DNA of 64,000 nt, from contig JALCKZ010000001.1 in the NCBI GenBank assembly GCA_022647615.1, positions 1,228,178-1,292,177 of the forward strand. The letters are read 5' to 3'. Of the stretch, positions 31,039 through 40,386 are shown piece after piece. Source of the DNA: Bacteroidales bacterium. GTDB lineage: Bacteria; Bacteroidota; Bacteroidia; Bacteroidales; UBA932. The translations under genes and the position numbers were made by a program. The number at the start of each line of letters is the position of its first letter. Positions within the stretch are counted from its first letter, which is position 1. A model generated the notes under the pieces. It did not search any database, had not been told where the DNA came from, and saw only the letters and a program-made list of their open reading frames with translations.

Positions 31039-32145
31039 TTACTTTACAACTACTCTCTTAATACGTTTTGCTATAGAGGTGAAAATCTCGTAAGGTATTG
31101 TATCCAAGATTTTTGCAAGGTCTTGTGCTGTTGGTTTCTCTCCAAAGATTGTTACAACGTCTCCAACTTTTGCATTTTTAACGCCTGTAATATCAATCAT
31201 GCACATATCCATGCAGATATTTCCAATTGTAGGAACCATCTTTCCTTTTAGCATGAACTTGGCATTGCCGCGTCCAAAGTGGCGGTTAATGCCGTCTGCA
31301 TAACCAACAGGAAGAGTGGCTGTTACGGTAGGCTTGTCAATCTTGCCGTGGCGGCCGTATCCAACCGTACCGTCTGCAGGTACAAGGTGTTTAATCTGAA
31401 GAATCTTGCACTTTAAGCTCGCGACAGGTTTTACATACTTTTGGTTAACAGCGCTGATGCCGTAAATACCAATGCCCAGGCGAACCATGTCTTTCTGGTA
31501 CTTGCTGAATCTCTCAATTCCTGCGGAGTTAAGTATGTGATGGATAGGTTTATATCCAATTGCTTTGTCAATTTGAGGAGCCATCTTGTCATAAAGAGCA
31601 ATCTGTCCAAGAGTAAATTTATCCCACTTTGGTTCATCAGATGCTGCAAGATGTGAATAGATGGATTTAACTTTTATCTCTTTGTGAGCCTTTAAATATT
31701 TAAGAAGCTCAGGAAGTTCGCTCTCCATAAAGCCAAGTCTGTGCATTCCTGTATCTAGTTTAATGTGAACAGGGTAGCTCTTTACTTTCATAGCTTTTAC
31801 AACGGAGTCAAATTTCTTCAAAGATTCAATATTTGGGATACCGGGTTCCAAATTGTTCTGAATAATCTCTTTGTAATAGTCAGTTCCTGCTGTCAAAACA
31901 AGAATAGGTTTTTTAATACCGCCTTTTCTAAGTTCAACGCCTTCAACAGGATGAGCGACAGCAAAATAATCAGCTCCCGCTTTGGTCATAAGTTTAGCAA
32001 AATCTACAGCGCCGTGTCCGTAAGAATTTGCTTTAATAAGAATAAGCAATTTAGTGCTTGGTTTCAGTTTGCTTCTGAAATACTTGTAATTATGAAGAGC
32101 AGCCTTGTAGCTAATCTCCATTTGAACAAAAGTCTCTTTATCCAT
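31039..32145 (-). CDS. alr: Alanine racemase
   Basis: 368 residues from ATG 32145 (a GTG 24 nt upstream is less likely). Fold-type III PLP enzyme interconverting L- and D-alanine for peptidoglycan. PLP Lys is in LILIKANSYGHG (about residue 39), 'HIKLDTGMHRLGF' is the central conserved segment and the catalytic Tyr is in VGYGRHG. The length matches monofunctional Alr, not the MurF-Alr fusion common in some Bacteroidetes. A TAAATTTG promoter box lies upstream on the minus strand. Confidence 0.93.
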   Translation of the reverse strand: MDKETFVQMEISYKAALHNYKYFRSKLKPSTKLLILIKANSYGHGAVDFAKLMTKAGADYFAVAHPVEGVELRKGGIKKPILVLTAGTDYYKEIIQNNLEPGIPNIESLKKFDSVVKAMKVKSYPVHIKLDTGMHRLGFMESELPELLKYLKAHKEIKVKSIYSHLAASDEPKWDKFTLGQIALYDKMAPQIDKAIGYKPIHHILNSAGIERFSKYQKDMVRLGIGIYGISAVNQKYVKPVASLKCKILQIKHLVPADGTVGYGRHGKIDKPTVTATLPVGYADGINRHFGRGNAKFMLKGKMVPTIGNICMDMCMIDITGVKNAKVGDVVTIFGEKPTAQDLAKILDTIPYEIFTSIAKRIKRVVVK

Positions 32146-32287
32146 TATTTTATTTTTAAGAACGTTCACTTAAACGGCCGCAAATTTATAAAAAAATGCG
32201 TTGCGTTATCTGCAAAAGCGTTTCTGAGTAGTTGAAAAACAGCTTTTTTTGCAGGTGCGCATTTACAAAGAGAGAAAATTTTTGTGT

Positions 32288-33262
32288 TTATTTTACTTTA
32301 TAGAATTTTACATACCATTTGTAAAACTCTGTAATCCCCTTTAGCAGAGGAGTGTTGGGCCTAAAGCCATAATCTTTTTCCAGCAATTTTGTGCTTGCGT
32401 AAGTGGTGTAGACATCACCCTTTTGCATCCCCGTAAATTTCTTAACGGCTTTTGCACCGGCAACCTTTTCTATGGTTCCTATAAAATCCATAAGTTCTAC
32501 CGGATGACTATTTCCAATGTTGTAAACAGGGTGCGGAGAATTAGATGGTCCTTCTATCACTTTAACAATGCCTTCCACAATGTCATCTATGTAGCTAAAA
32601 TCTCTGCTTAATTTTCCGTTGTTGAATACACGTATCGGCTTGTGTTCCAATATGTTTTTCATGAAGCCAAACGGAGCCATGTCAGGCCTTCCCCAAGGTC
32701 CGTAAACAGTAAAAAATCTTAGTCCCGTGCAAGACAGCTTCATCTGGTGAGAATAGACATAAGCCATAAGTTCATCAGACTTTTTTGTTGCGGCATAAAG
32801 ACTCTGCGGGTCATCAACTCTATCCTCTTCAGAGAAAGGGACTTTGGCATTGTTGCCGTAAATGCTGCTGGAGCTTGCGTAGATAAAATGTTTTACTTTA
32901 TATTTTGCGCAAAGGTCCATCACATTAAAAAATCCCAGCAGATTGCTTTGCACATAAGCAGCAGGATTTTCAAAAGAGTATCTCACTCCGGCTTGTGCTG
33001 CAAGATTGCAAACTTTCTGGAAATGAGCTTGTTTGAACAATCTCTCCAAAGATGCATAATCTGTAATGTCCAGCTTTTTGAATGTGAAGCGCGCAGCATT
33101 TTTCTTCTCCGCCCTTATGTCTTTTAATCTCCCTTTCTTAAGCTCAACATCATAATAAGAGTTAAGATTATCCACTCCGATAACGGAGTGCCCTCTTTTT
33201 ATAAGCGTCTTAATTAGCTGTGCTCCAATAAATCCGGCGGCGCCTGTAACTAAAATTTTCAT
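32288..33262 (-). CDS. NAD-dependent UDP-glucuronate 4-epimerase
   Basis: 324 residues from ATG 33262. Extended SDR fold: MKILVTGAAGFIG (NAD-binding GxxGxxG), 'GVDNLNSYYDVELKKGRL' and catalytic YAATKKS (YxxxK). Also seen is 'TGLRFFTVYGPWGRPDMAPFGF', a signature of the UDP-glucuronate 4-epimerase/CapI subgroup. It would turn UDP-glucuronate into UDP-galacturonate. Last gene of the minus-strand envelope operon, beginning 1 bp after the GT39 stop, implying translational coupling. UDP-glucose dehydrogenase is not in the window. Confidence 0.85.
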   Translation of the reverse strand: MKILVTGAAGFIGAQLIKTLIKRGHSVIGVDNLNSYYDVELKKGRLKDIRAEKKNAARFTFKKLDITDYASLERLFKQAHFQKVCNLAAQAGVRYSFENPAAYVQSNLLGFFNVMDLCAKYKVKHFIYASSSSIYGNNAKVPFSEEDRVDDPQSLYAATKKSDELMAYVYSHQMKLSCTGLRFFTVYGPWGRPDMAPFGFMKNILEHKPIRVFNNGKLSRDFSYIDDIVEGIVKVIEGPSNSPHPVYNIGNSHPVELMDFIGTIEKVAGAKAVKKFTGMQKGDVYTTYASTKLLEKDYGFRPNTPLLKGITEFYKWYVKFYKVK

Positions 33263-33263
33263 A

Positions 33264-34901
33264 TTATTTTGGTATTTCAATTATGGAAATATCTCCTCCT
33301 CCTTCTTCCCTCGGCAGCGCCGCAACTTTCTTGTTCAGCAGACTGTCTTTTCTAATATCGCGAGTCTTGCAAAATACAATAACTCCTTTTACATCAGATA
33401 TTTCGCTCTTTTCAATTTCTTTTATTTTCATCCCGTGCTGCTTCAAATAGTAATCAAGATTCGGGCCTGAACTAAAGTCATAATAGCAAACCGTCTCCCC
33501 ATTTGCCTTAGCAGTTTTAATTGCTCTCTCACACCCCTCTTTAATTCCAACATATTTGTTAAGACTGCGCATAGACAAACTTCCTGCAAACAGCATAATC
33601 AAAATGGAAGAGGCTATTGATATTATTGCTCCCGACAGATTTTTCTTTTTAATAAAGATTAATGCTCCTATTCCCCCAAGTGCAAGAATTAGTGTAAATA
33701 TCTGATACGGAGCCCATAACTTAGGCAGTTCAAGAGGACTTCCGAGATTTGCCTCATTTATTTTAGCTATGATTTGATTCATTGGAAGCGATGCCGCAAA
33801 TGCAATAATCAGCAGCAGCGCGGGGATTGCAATTGAAGCTTTTATCCATCCTCCGTTATTCATCTTTGGCAGCAAAATAATCATCAGGTAAATGAAAAAC
33901 GGAATTGCCGGCAGCATATATATGACAATCTTTGAGCTTATGAATGAGAGCATTATGATTGTGGAGAATGCAATGCATGCAAAAAGTTTCTCCCGTGTGC
34001 CGTGCATAATTCTCTTGTAGTAGCCTTTGATGATTGCAACTATGCATAGAATGCACCAAGGAGCAATCGCATACCAGTATGCAATGCCATAGTACCAGAA
34101 AGGCTTTTTATGATGGAAAGAATTTACGGCTCTGTTAACTGTCTGATTGAACAGCAGATTGTGCAGATATGATGAACCACCGTCTATATAAACCCCTGTA
34201 AACCAGGCAATGCAAAGGCATAGTAAAATTGTCCAGAATCTCCATCCAAGATATTTTCCCGTTACTCTCAGGTTGCGGTCTGCGGCAAGAAATACAAGTA
34301 TGGATATTACGGGGACAAGGAATCCAACGGCGCCCTTGGAAAATATAGCAAGGAAGACAAAAACCGGAAGCAGCGCTCTGTTTATTCTATATTGCCTTGC
34401 TGTCTTTACTCTGGTTTTATTTTTTGCCGCTATCTCTCCGTCCTTGTTTGTGTACATTCTGTAAAACTCATATAATGAGAGTACTATGAACATACACATT
34501 AGCATATCCATCCTCAAAACAATAGAAGATGCCAGGAAGTACAGTGATGTGAATAGCATAAGAGTTCCTGCGGTCCGCTCTTCCGGACGCAGCTTATCTC
34601 CCGTCCATCTATCCATTATCCAGGCAATTACAAAGGCCGGAATTACGGATAGAAGACTCAGCAAAAACATTATGTGCTTGCCAAACAGACTCTTAAGTCC
34701 AATTGCAATCCAAAAATACAGAGGTGGCTTATCTGCGTACGGAACTCCGTGGTCCGTAAATGCAAAGAAGTTTCCGTTTGCAATTGCCTCATCAGCAATG
34801 TTTAAATAACGCAGTTCATTGCTTGGGGTAAACTCCCTCATTATTAAAAGAGGCAGCAATGCCGCTAAAATCAGCATGAATATGACTGTACGTCTTTTCA
34901 T
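33264..34901 (-). CDS. GT39/ArnT-like membrane glycosyltransferase
   Basis: 545 residues, about 11-12 predicted membrane helices. The first periplasmic loop has 'TPSNELRYLNIADEAIANGN' (the acidic residue corresponds to the D/E of the family's EARYAEIA motif) and 'GVPYADKPPLYFW', typical of ArnT/PMT_2 transferases that use polyprenyl-phosphate sugars. It acts on the periplasmic face, moving a sugar from a lipid carrier to lipid A, glycan or protein. Neighbours (GT2, LAB_N, epimerase, EptA) favour lipid A modification with a uronic-acid-derived sugar; this is inference. Confidence 0.82.
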   Translation of the reverse strand: MKRRTVIFMLILAALLPLLIMREFTPSNELRYLNIADEAIANGNFFAFTDHGVPYADKPPLYFWIAIGLKSLFGKHIMFLLSLLSVIPAFVIAWIMDRWTGDKLRPEERTAGTLMLFTSLYFLASSIVLRMDMLMCMFIVLSLYEFYRMYTNKDGEIAAKNKTRVKTARQYRINRALLPVFVFLAIFSKGAVGFLVPVISILVFLAADRNLRVTGKYLGWRFWTILLCLCIAWFTGVYIDGGSSYLHNLLFNQTVNRAVNSFHHKKPFWYYGIAYWYAIAPWCILCIVAIIKGYYKRIMHGTREKLFACIAFSTIIMLSFISSKIVIYMLPAIPFFIYLMIILLPKMNNGGWIKASIAIPALLLIIAFAASLPMNQIIAKINEANLGSPLELPKLWAPYQIFTLILALGGIGALIFIKKKNLSGAIISIASSILIMLFAGSLSMRSLNKYVGIKEGCERAIKTAKANGETVCYYDFSSGPNLDYYLKQHGMKIKEIEKSEISDVKGVIVFCKTRDIRKDSLLNKKVAALPREEGGGDISIIEIPK

Positions 34902-34942
34902 AACTCCTTAACTCTTATCTCTTTTGCGGTAACCCTTGTTAA

Positions 34943-35686
34943 TTATTTATCGGACTTTGCAGCGGTTTGTTCTTTCTCTTTTTTATCCGCTTTGTGCAAA
35001 ATTATCAAATTTCTTGAATATGAAATAAATCCGATGGACTGTCCTAGTGCCAGAACCGGGTCCAGTCTTATAAACGCGTATGAAACAATAATTGCGGAAC
35101 CTGCCAGGCTGATTATCCAAAAACCTGCCGGAAGGTGGCTTTCATTTCTCTTTTTAGAGTAGATAAATTGATAAATAAATCTGAGCGTAAATACAAGCTG
35201 GCCGAGCGAGCCGTATATTACAAGCATGGAAGGTATTGATTCATTATAAAAACATTGAGCCTTAAACGTTTGCCAATCACTTAAGATGTATCCGATTCCA
35301 ATTACCGGAGTTATCACAAGTATTGCAAGCAGAGCCAGCCTCCAATATTGGGGAGCGGGAACTTTTATCCCTTCTGCCGCGACGGCGCTTTCAGCTCCTG
35401 AATCTGTCCTTATTATATTCCATGCCCCTTTGACCTTAAGGTTCCAAATGTATATGTAATAGGAGATTACCTGACCGAACATGATAGCAAAATCATTTCT
35501 GAGCCATCCGTATACAAAAAATAAATAAGAGCCCGCAATGCTGAATACCCAGAAGATAGTAGGGGATACAACTTTCTTTGCCTTCTCGCTCATTATCCAC
35601 TGGACAAGAATTCTCAAAGAGAAAAAGCCCTGTGCCAAAAAGCCCAGTCCGTATATAATCCAATGAGATATAACTGCTTGCTGCAT
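34943..35686 (-). CDS. Membrane protein with two LAB_N domains
   Basis: 247 residues. Two copies of the 'lipid-A-disaccharide synthase N-terminal' module. The first is around 10-85 (GLGFLAQGFFSLRILVQWIM, 'SPTIFWVFSIAGSYLFFVYG'). The second is around 150-230 (GSLGQLVFTLRFIYQFIYS, 'LPAGFWIISLAGSAIIVSYA'). Six helices in two PQ-loop-like repeats suggest a small transporter rather than a glycosyltransferase; the LpxB catalytic part is absent. Its place between a polyprenyl-P-sugar synthase and a GT39 suggests it could flip the lipid-linked sugar, analogous to ArnE/ArnF (hypothesis). Confidence 0.82.
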   Translation of the reverse strand: MQQAVISHWIIYGLGFLAQGFFSLRILVQWIMSEKAKKVVSPTIFWVFSIAGSYLFFVYGWLRNDFAIMFGQVISYYIYIWNLKVKGAWNIIRTDSGAESAVAAEGIKVPAPQYWRLALLAILVITPVIGIGYILSDWQTFKAQCFYNESIPSMLVIYGSLGQLVFTLRFIYQFIYSKKRNESHLPAGFWIISLAGSAIIVSYAFIRLDPVLALGQSIGFISYSRNLIILHKADKKEKEQTAAKSDK

Positions 35687-35713
35687 AGCCTGCTTATGTT
35701 ATCTATCGGGAAC

Positions 35714-36457
35714 TTACTTGGAATTGATGTTATCTTCCCCTATGGAATAATTGATGTATCTCTTCTTCATCCACCTATATGCAAAGCAATCTTTAAGAGG
35801 TCCAATCAATCTGTTCCACACATTGTACTTGGAGACGCCCGCTGTTCTTGGAAAGTGTCTTACAGGTATTTGCTTCATTTTTCCACCCTCCTGCAGCTGA
35901 ATCAGCGCAGGGAAAAAACGGTGCATGCCTGTAAACATCGGGATTCTTTTTGCATACGGCGTTTGCAAAATTTTTAGCGGGCAACCCGTATCAGTTGCTC
36001 CGTCGTGAGTAAACATTTTGCGGAAACCGTTTGCAAATTTTGACTGGAAGTTTTTCCAGCCGGAATCTTTCCTGTTTGCGCGTATTCCCATAACAAGCGG
36101 GTAGTCAATAATATAAGGCAGAAGCAAATTGAAGTCTTCCGGCGTTGTCTGCAAATCTGCATCTATATATCCTACAAAATCAGAGAAGCAATTATCAAAT
36201 CCCGCTTTGATTGCGCCGCTTAATCCGGTGCGGTGGGCAAGCGAGATGTAAAAGAAATTTTTCCTCTTTGAGCACTCATCTTTAATGAGCTGCAAAGAAT
36301 TATCTGCTGAACCATCATTTACAAATAGAACGCAAACTGACGGTTCCTTGGAAATCTCCATGAATTTGCCCAGCTCATCAGCCAGCCTGCGGACATTTCC
36401 CTCCTCGTTAAAAATAGGGGATATTATTGTAAATCTGTATTTTGATGTCTGATTCAT
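35714..36457 (-). CDS. GT2 glycosyltransferase, polyprenyl-phosphate sugar synthase type
   Basis: 247 residues with a GT-A fold: 'FTIISPIFNEEGNVRRL', 'VLFVNDGSADNSL', 'HRTGLSGAIKAGFD' and the DxD region 'GYIDADLQTTPEDF'. No C-terminal membrane helices, so it resembles the soluble DPM1-type synthases rather than GtrB or ArnC. It would charge a polyprenyl phosphate on the cytosolic side with a sugar supplied as a nucleotide diphosphate. Second gene of the EptA-GT2-LAB_N-GT39-epimerase run, with short spacers. Confidence 0.87.
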   Translation of the reverse strand: MNQTSKYRFTIISPIFNEEGNVRRLADELGKFMEISKEPSVCVLFVNDGSADNSLQLIKDECSKRKNFFYISLAHRTGLSGAIKAGFDNCFSDFVGYIDADLQTTPEDFNLLLPYIIDYPLVMGIRANRKDSGWKNFQSKFANGFRKMFTHDGATDTGCPLKILQTPYAKRIPMFTGMHRFFPALIQLQEGGKMKQIPVRHFPRTAGVSKYNVWNRLIGPLKDCFAYRWMKKRYINYSIGEDNINSK

Positions 36458-36526
36458 ATTTCAAAAATGTGCGCAAATTTAATCAATATAACGGAATTGA
36501 AAGCATTAATTCCATTTAGAACATAA

Positions 36527-38218
36527 TTAGCGAACTTTCATCCCTCTTGCCTCAAATTGTTCATAGTCATACTTTGTCAGAGGCAGCAGGCGGAGCTTCA
36601 TTGGAATATCGTGGTCCGTCAAATATTCTCTCTCTTTCTCCTCCAGCCTTGGAGAACCTATGCAAAGAGTTGAGTCTAAGTATTTTGTGTGAATTTCCGC
36701 GTAATCCAGAAGGGAGTGGAACACAGCATTTGTGGAGAGTGGCGCAGAGGAATGTTTTATGGTCTGCTCATATTTATCCCGACAGTTTTTTATGTAATTG
36801 TCAGAAAACCAGACGTAAAACGGAATGTGCAATTGATAGTAGGTGGCATTTAAAGAGGCATGCAGGAACCTTCCGCGCCTGTCGTCCATCAAATCCTCCC
36901 CGTGGTCTGCAAGGCACATTACAACGCTGCCGGCATTTTGGCTCTTTATAGCCTCAATTATCTTGAATGTTACGTAGTCTGTGTTAAGTATGCTGTTGTC
37001 GTAAGAATTGATAAGCTCTTTTCTGTATTTTTTAGAAATTGACTTTGGCCTGTCGGGAGTATAATAGGCAAATTGCTTTGGATACCTGCTGTGATATGCA
37101 AAGTGTGAGCCGTATAAGTGGATTATAATGAATAGGTTGCCGGTAGTGTCTTTTTGCAGGACCTTGTTTAGTTCAGGCAAAACGGCCTCATCCGGAACGC
37201 TGCGGATTTTGCTGCTGACGGAAATTTTCTCATCTGCCTCATTGTAATAACTGTGCACTATGCTCTTGTCATAGTTCTGATTCTTAATGTATATGGTTTT
37301 AAATCCGGCCTCTTTAAAGGCGGAGACAATACTTTTAGATTTATAGAGCAGACCATATCTTCCCGCTTCCGCAGGGGATAAAATTATAGGTACGCTTTTG
37401 TGTGTTGTATTAGACTGCGTCAAGAAATCCTTGAAAACCACAAGATTGCTGCCACCTCCTACAACAGGATTTGAAGAGGAAGCAAGAGAATCTGTGTGCG
37501 GAGAGGTCTCTCTGGAGTAGCCGTACAGGCTCCAGTTTGCAGCGCGGGAAGTCTCTCCCAAAACCAGCACTACAATTTCCCTTGTCTTGCCGTTCTCTCT
37601 GAATGCATTGTAAGTAAAGCCTTTAGACGTTTCATTATATTTCTCTACTCTATTCCATTTCTTTGTGGCATATTCAAGATTGTAAATGACGTTAACAGGA
37701 TAGATATCATCCTTAAAGCGGCATGCGGATGTTATGAAGATTATGGATGCAGCCAAAATGATTCCGCCGCAATACAATATTTTTTTTCTCCACCTCCACT
37801 CTATTTTCTCTTTGCTCTTTGCAGATTTTATTGCAAGAATTATAGACGGAATGTAGATTAAAAAGACCATCAGAATTGTTCCGGTAAGGCTGGCCAGGAC
37901 TTCTCCCGCTTCTGATGCAGAAGTAGTTACAACGTTTAGAAACATATCCGAGCCTATAATTGAGCCGCCGTAAAGATTGATAAGCGCAAATTGAAAAGCG
38001 TCAAAAAAAAGTTTTGGAAACAGAATAAGAAAAACTATTCCGGGACGCCTTGTTAAGCAAAACAGAATAATTTGGACACCAAGAGGGAAGAGGATGTTTG
38101 CAATTTTTACGCAAGCTCCCGATGGTTCAGTAAACAGCAACAGCACGCTGGTTATCATCAGCACTGCCTGAAATAGCCAGAATATAAATTTCTGATTTTT
38201 TAATAATTTAAAATTCAT
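36527..38218 (-). CDS. Phosphoethanolamine transferase (EptA-like)
   Basis: 563 residues. Five N-terminal membrane helices (about 10-170) are followed by a periplasmic sulfatase-fold domain. The Thr nucleophile is in VLVLGETSRAANWSLYGY; further metal-site segments are 'SAPLSTNAVFHSLLDYA', 'HLYGSHFAYHSRYP' and 'CLADHGEDLMDD'. It transfers phosphoethanolamine from phosphatidylethanolamine to lipid A or core sugar, lowering negative charge and cationic peptide binding. First clear member of the envelope operon; 26 bp after the outer-membrane barrel gene. Confidence 0.9.
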   Translation of the reverse strand: MNFKLLKNQKFIFWLFQAVLMITSVLLLFTEPSGACVKIANILFPLGVQIILFCLTRRPGIVFLILFPKLFFDAFQFALINLYGGSIIGSDMFLNVVTTSASEAGEVLASLTGTILMVFLIYIPSIILAIKSAKSKEKIEWRWRKKILYCGGIILAASIIFITSACRFKDDIYPVNVIYNLEYATKKWNRVEKYNETSKGFTYNAFRENGKTREIVVLVLGETSRAANWSLYGYSRETSPHTDSLASSSNPVVGGGSNLVVFKDFLTQSNTTHKSVPIILSPAEAGRYGLLYKSKSIVSAFKEAGFKTIYIKNQNYDKSIVHSYYNEADEKISVSSKIRSVPDEAVLPELNKVLQKDTTGNLFIIIHLYGSHFAYHSRYPKQFAYYTPDRPKSISKKYRKELINSYDNSILNTDYVTFKIIEAIKSQNAGSVVMCLADHGEDLMDDRRGRFLHASLNATYYQLHIPFYVWFSDNYIKNCRDKYEQTIKHSSAPLSTNAVFHSLLDYAEIHTKYLDSTLCIGSPRLEEKEREYLTDHDIPMKLRLLPLTKYDYEQFEARGMKVR

Positions 38219-38244
38219 TGTATACTAGGCAATTGCTGCTGCAA

Positions 38245-39354
38245 TTAAAATGCTTCATCTATCTGAAATGTGATACCGCTTTGCCAATGTTTTCCCAATC
38301 CGTAATCCAGTCTCACATTTGTTCTATTCTTAATCCTAAATCTGTAGCCAATTCCAACATTAGGCAGGGTGTGTCCCCACTGGAATTTATCTATGCCCCA
38401 GATATTTCCGGCGCCTGTCCAGAAAGTCAGGCCGTGTCTCCTCCAAATATTCTGCCTTAATTCTGCCTGGAAGCATACTAAATTTTTATCTCTATATCTT
38501 CCCTCATAATAGCCTCTCATTCTGTAGGAACCTCCCATAAGCGCAAGCATTGTCCATGGCGTTTTGCCATAGCTGAATTCCTGGTAATAGTCTAATGCAA
38601 TAACCCCGCCCTTCCATACGGTTTTATAGTAATCGGCATTTAAGATGCTCTTAAAATAGGGCTTCTGTCCCGGTTCAACATAGTTAATTTGGGATAGTTT
38701 GACGTATGTGCCGCAATAAGGATTTGGAATATAATCTCTTGTATCATAGCATATTGCTGCGCCGTAGCCAAAAGACCTGGTTATATTGCGCAGGCCGATT
38801 ATGAAAGTTGAATCTTTGTAATTGGAGCCGCGTATAAAATCATATTCAAGGTGCGGACCTGCAAACAAATTGGGAGCTAGTTCATGCATGAAGTCTCCCT
38901 TGAATGATACTTGAATTCTTTTATATGAACTTTCGTTTGAATCATTGTCTCCGTTATAATATCCAAAGCCCCAGATGTTAGATGGAAATGAGTAAAATTT
39001 TAGCTCATAGTCTATTCTGTTTCTGTCCTCCTCAAAGAAATTATTTCCTCTTATGCCTAAGCTGAAAAATCCTGATGTTGAGATATTTCCAAATATTGCC
39101 ACATTAGACGGGGAGGTAAGACTGTCGCGAACTGTATAATATTTTCCCGTTGCCACCGCACCTAGCCCGAGCTTTGTGTCTGAGGCATAATTGGGTCCTC
39201 CAATAAATGCAAAGTCAAACTTTTTCTGCGCACGTATTGTATCTGTTTTTTTCTGCACGCGTGCCGTATCTGATTGCTTCTGCGCTTGCATAGTGCTGCA
39301 GCACAAAATCAATCCCGTTGCGATAATAGTCAGTTGTAAAAAACGCTGCTTCAT
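38245..39354 (-). CDS. BamA/TamA-like outer-membrane beta-barrel protein
   Basis: 369 residues. Signal peptide (cleavage near MQAQ), then a short 9-residue tandem repeat (QKQSDTARV, QKKTDTIRA, QKKFD). A D15/surface-antigen-type barrel without POTRA domains follows, with 'YRMRGYYEGRYRDKNL', which contains the RGY motif of the family, and a C-terminal aromatic strand ending SGITFQIDEAF. Export or assembly role uncertain without POTRA domains. Its ATG overlaps the stop of the upstream PCMD gene (TAATG), so the two are translationally coupled. Confidence 0.8.
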   Translation of the reverse strand: MKQRFLQLTIIATGLILCCSTMQAQKQSDTARVQKKTDTIRAQKKFDFAFIGGPNYASDTKLGLGAVATGKYYTVRDSLTSPSNVAIFGNISTSGFFSLGIRGNNFFEEDRNRIDYELKFYSFPSNIWGFGYYNGDNDSNESSYKRIQVSFKGDFMHELAPNLFAGPHLEYDFIRGSNYKDSTFIIGLRNITRSFGYGAAICYDTRDYIPNPYCGTYVKLSQINYVEPGQKPYFKSILNADYYKTVWKGGVIALDYYQEFSYGKTPWTMLALMGGSYRMRGYYEGRYRDKNLVCFQAELRQNIWRRHGLTFWTGAGNIWGIDKFQWGHTLPNVGIGYRFRIKNRTNVRLDYGLGKHWQSGITFQIDEAF

Positions 39355-40340
39355 TACTCCACAATTTTCACATTATCAATCCATAACCGGTTGCTGATAT
39401 CTCCGACATAAGCTTCTCCGTAACTGGATGAAAATTTGATTATTATATGCGTCGGTCTCTCGCTGGCGGAAGCCCATCCAATCTCCTGAACGGGAACTGA
39501 CTTTCCTTTTGAATTAATGGTATAGTTGGATAATTCACTTGATATCAGTCCCATGTATGATTTGTAATATGACTTGTCCGTAATGTTTCCGTAGTGTATC
39601 TCCAGAACATGCCCATTCTGCCACTCATTTTCCGTCCTTGTAAATCTCTCTGCACCAGTACCTACGCGCAAAGCAAAGACGTTTCCGTCCTTGTCTTCCC
39701 ACCTCTTTTGCAGCAGTACCGTGCAGTCTGCATAATCATTATCTCCAATTACTTTTATTGAGCTAAAGCCCGTGGATTTTATCCTTTTATTCCCGACAAT
39801 TACTTTGTAGTCAAAGGAGATTGCGCGAGGTTTTCCGGTAAAAGGAATTCCGCATGTCCACTTTGACTGCGGGTTGCGGGTGTTTCTTATAGGCTCAATC
39901 ATGTGCCCTAAAAAGATTGTCCCTGAGGCTATTACATGCATATTAATCAGGCCTGCAACTCTTACGTCTTCCATTCTTGTTTCCAATCTGGCGCAATATC
40001 CTCTCCCCCTTTTTTCAGGGAAAACAGAACAGCTAGTCTTTACTACCCCTTTCACAATTGCCAGCACGTTTGAACATCCCCACACCCAGCCGGCAGGAGG
40101 CGTGTAGGCAACAGCCCCTTTAACTTCACTTTCCGGACCAATGCTGTAAATGTTTTTTGTATTGCCGCCAATTATGCCGGACTCTTTTATTTCTCTGGTA
40201 ACCCAGCTGTCAAAAGTTCCCCCCTTCTCAATAAGATACTCCTGTCCGCTTTGTGCATAAATATCGGAGTTGGCTGATATACAGAATGCAGCAGTAAGCA
40301 GAGAAAAATAAAATGCCAATCTGTGTGCAGTATGTTTCAT
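39354..40340 (-). CDS. Exported PCMD (putative carbohydrate metabolism) domain protein
   Basis: 328 residues. Signal peptide (cleavage near IYAQ). 'GRGYCARLETR', 'PRAISFDYKV' and the terminal 'NRLWIDNVKIV' match the PCMD domain of Bacteroidetes, thought to bind or process glycans (domain known, activity unproven). It begins the minus-strand run of seven genes reaching to 32288 and is divergent from the M6 protease, with only 46 bp between the two starts. Confidence 0.75.
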   Translation of the reverse strand: MKHTAHRLAFYFSLLTAAFCISANSDIYAQSGQEYLIEKGGTFDSWVTREIKESGIIGGNTKNIYSIGPESEVKGAVAYTPPAGWVWGCSNVLAIVKGVVKTSCSVFPEKRGRGYCARLETRMEDVRVAGLINMHVIASGTIFLGHMIEPIRNTRNPQSKWTCGIPFTGKPRAISFDYKVIVGNKRIKSTGFSSIKVIGDNDYADCTVLLQKRWEDKDGNVFALRVGTGAERFTRTENEWQNGHVLEIHYGNITDKSYYKSYMGLISSELSNYTINSKGKSVPVQEIGWASASERPTHIIIKFSSSYGEAYVGDISNRLWIDNVKIVE

Positions 40341-40386
40341 ATATTATCATTTAAAAGTTGTAAATTTGTCCTCAACGATAGAGCTT

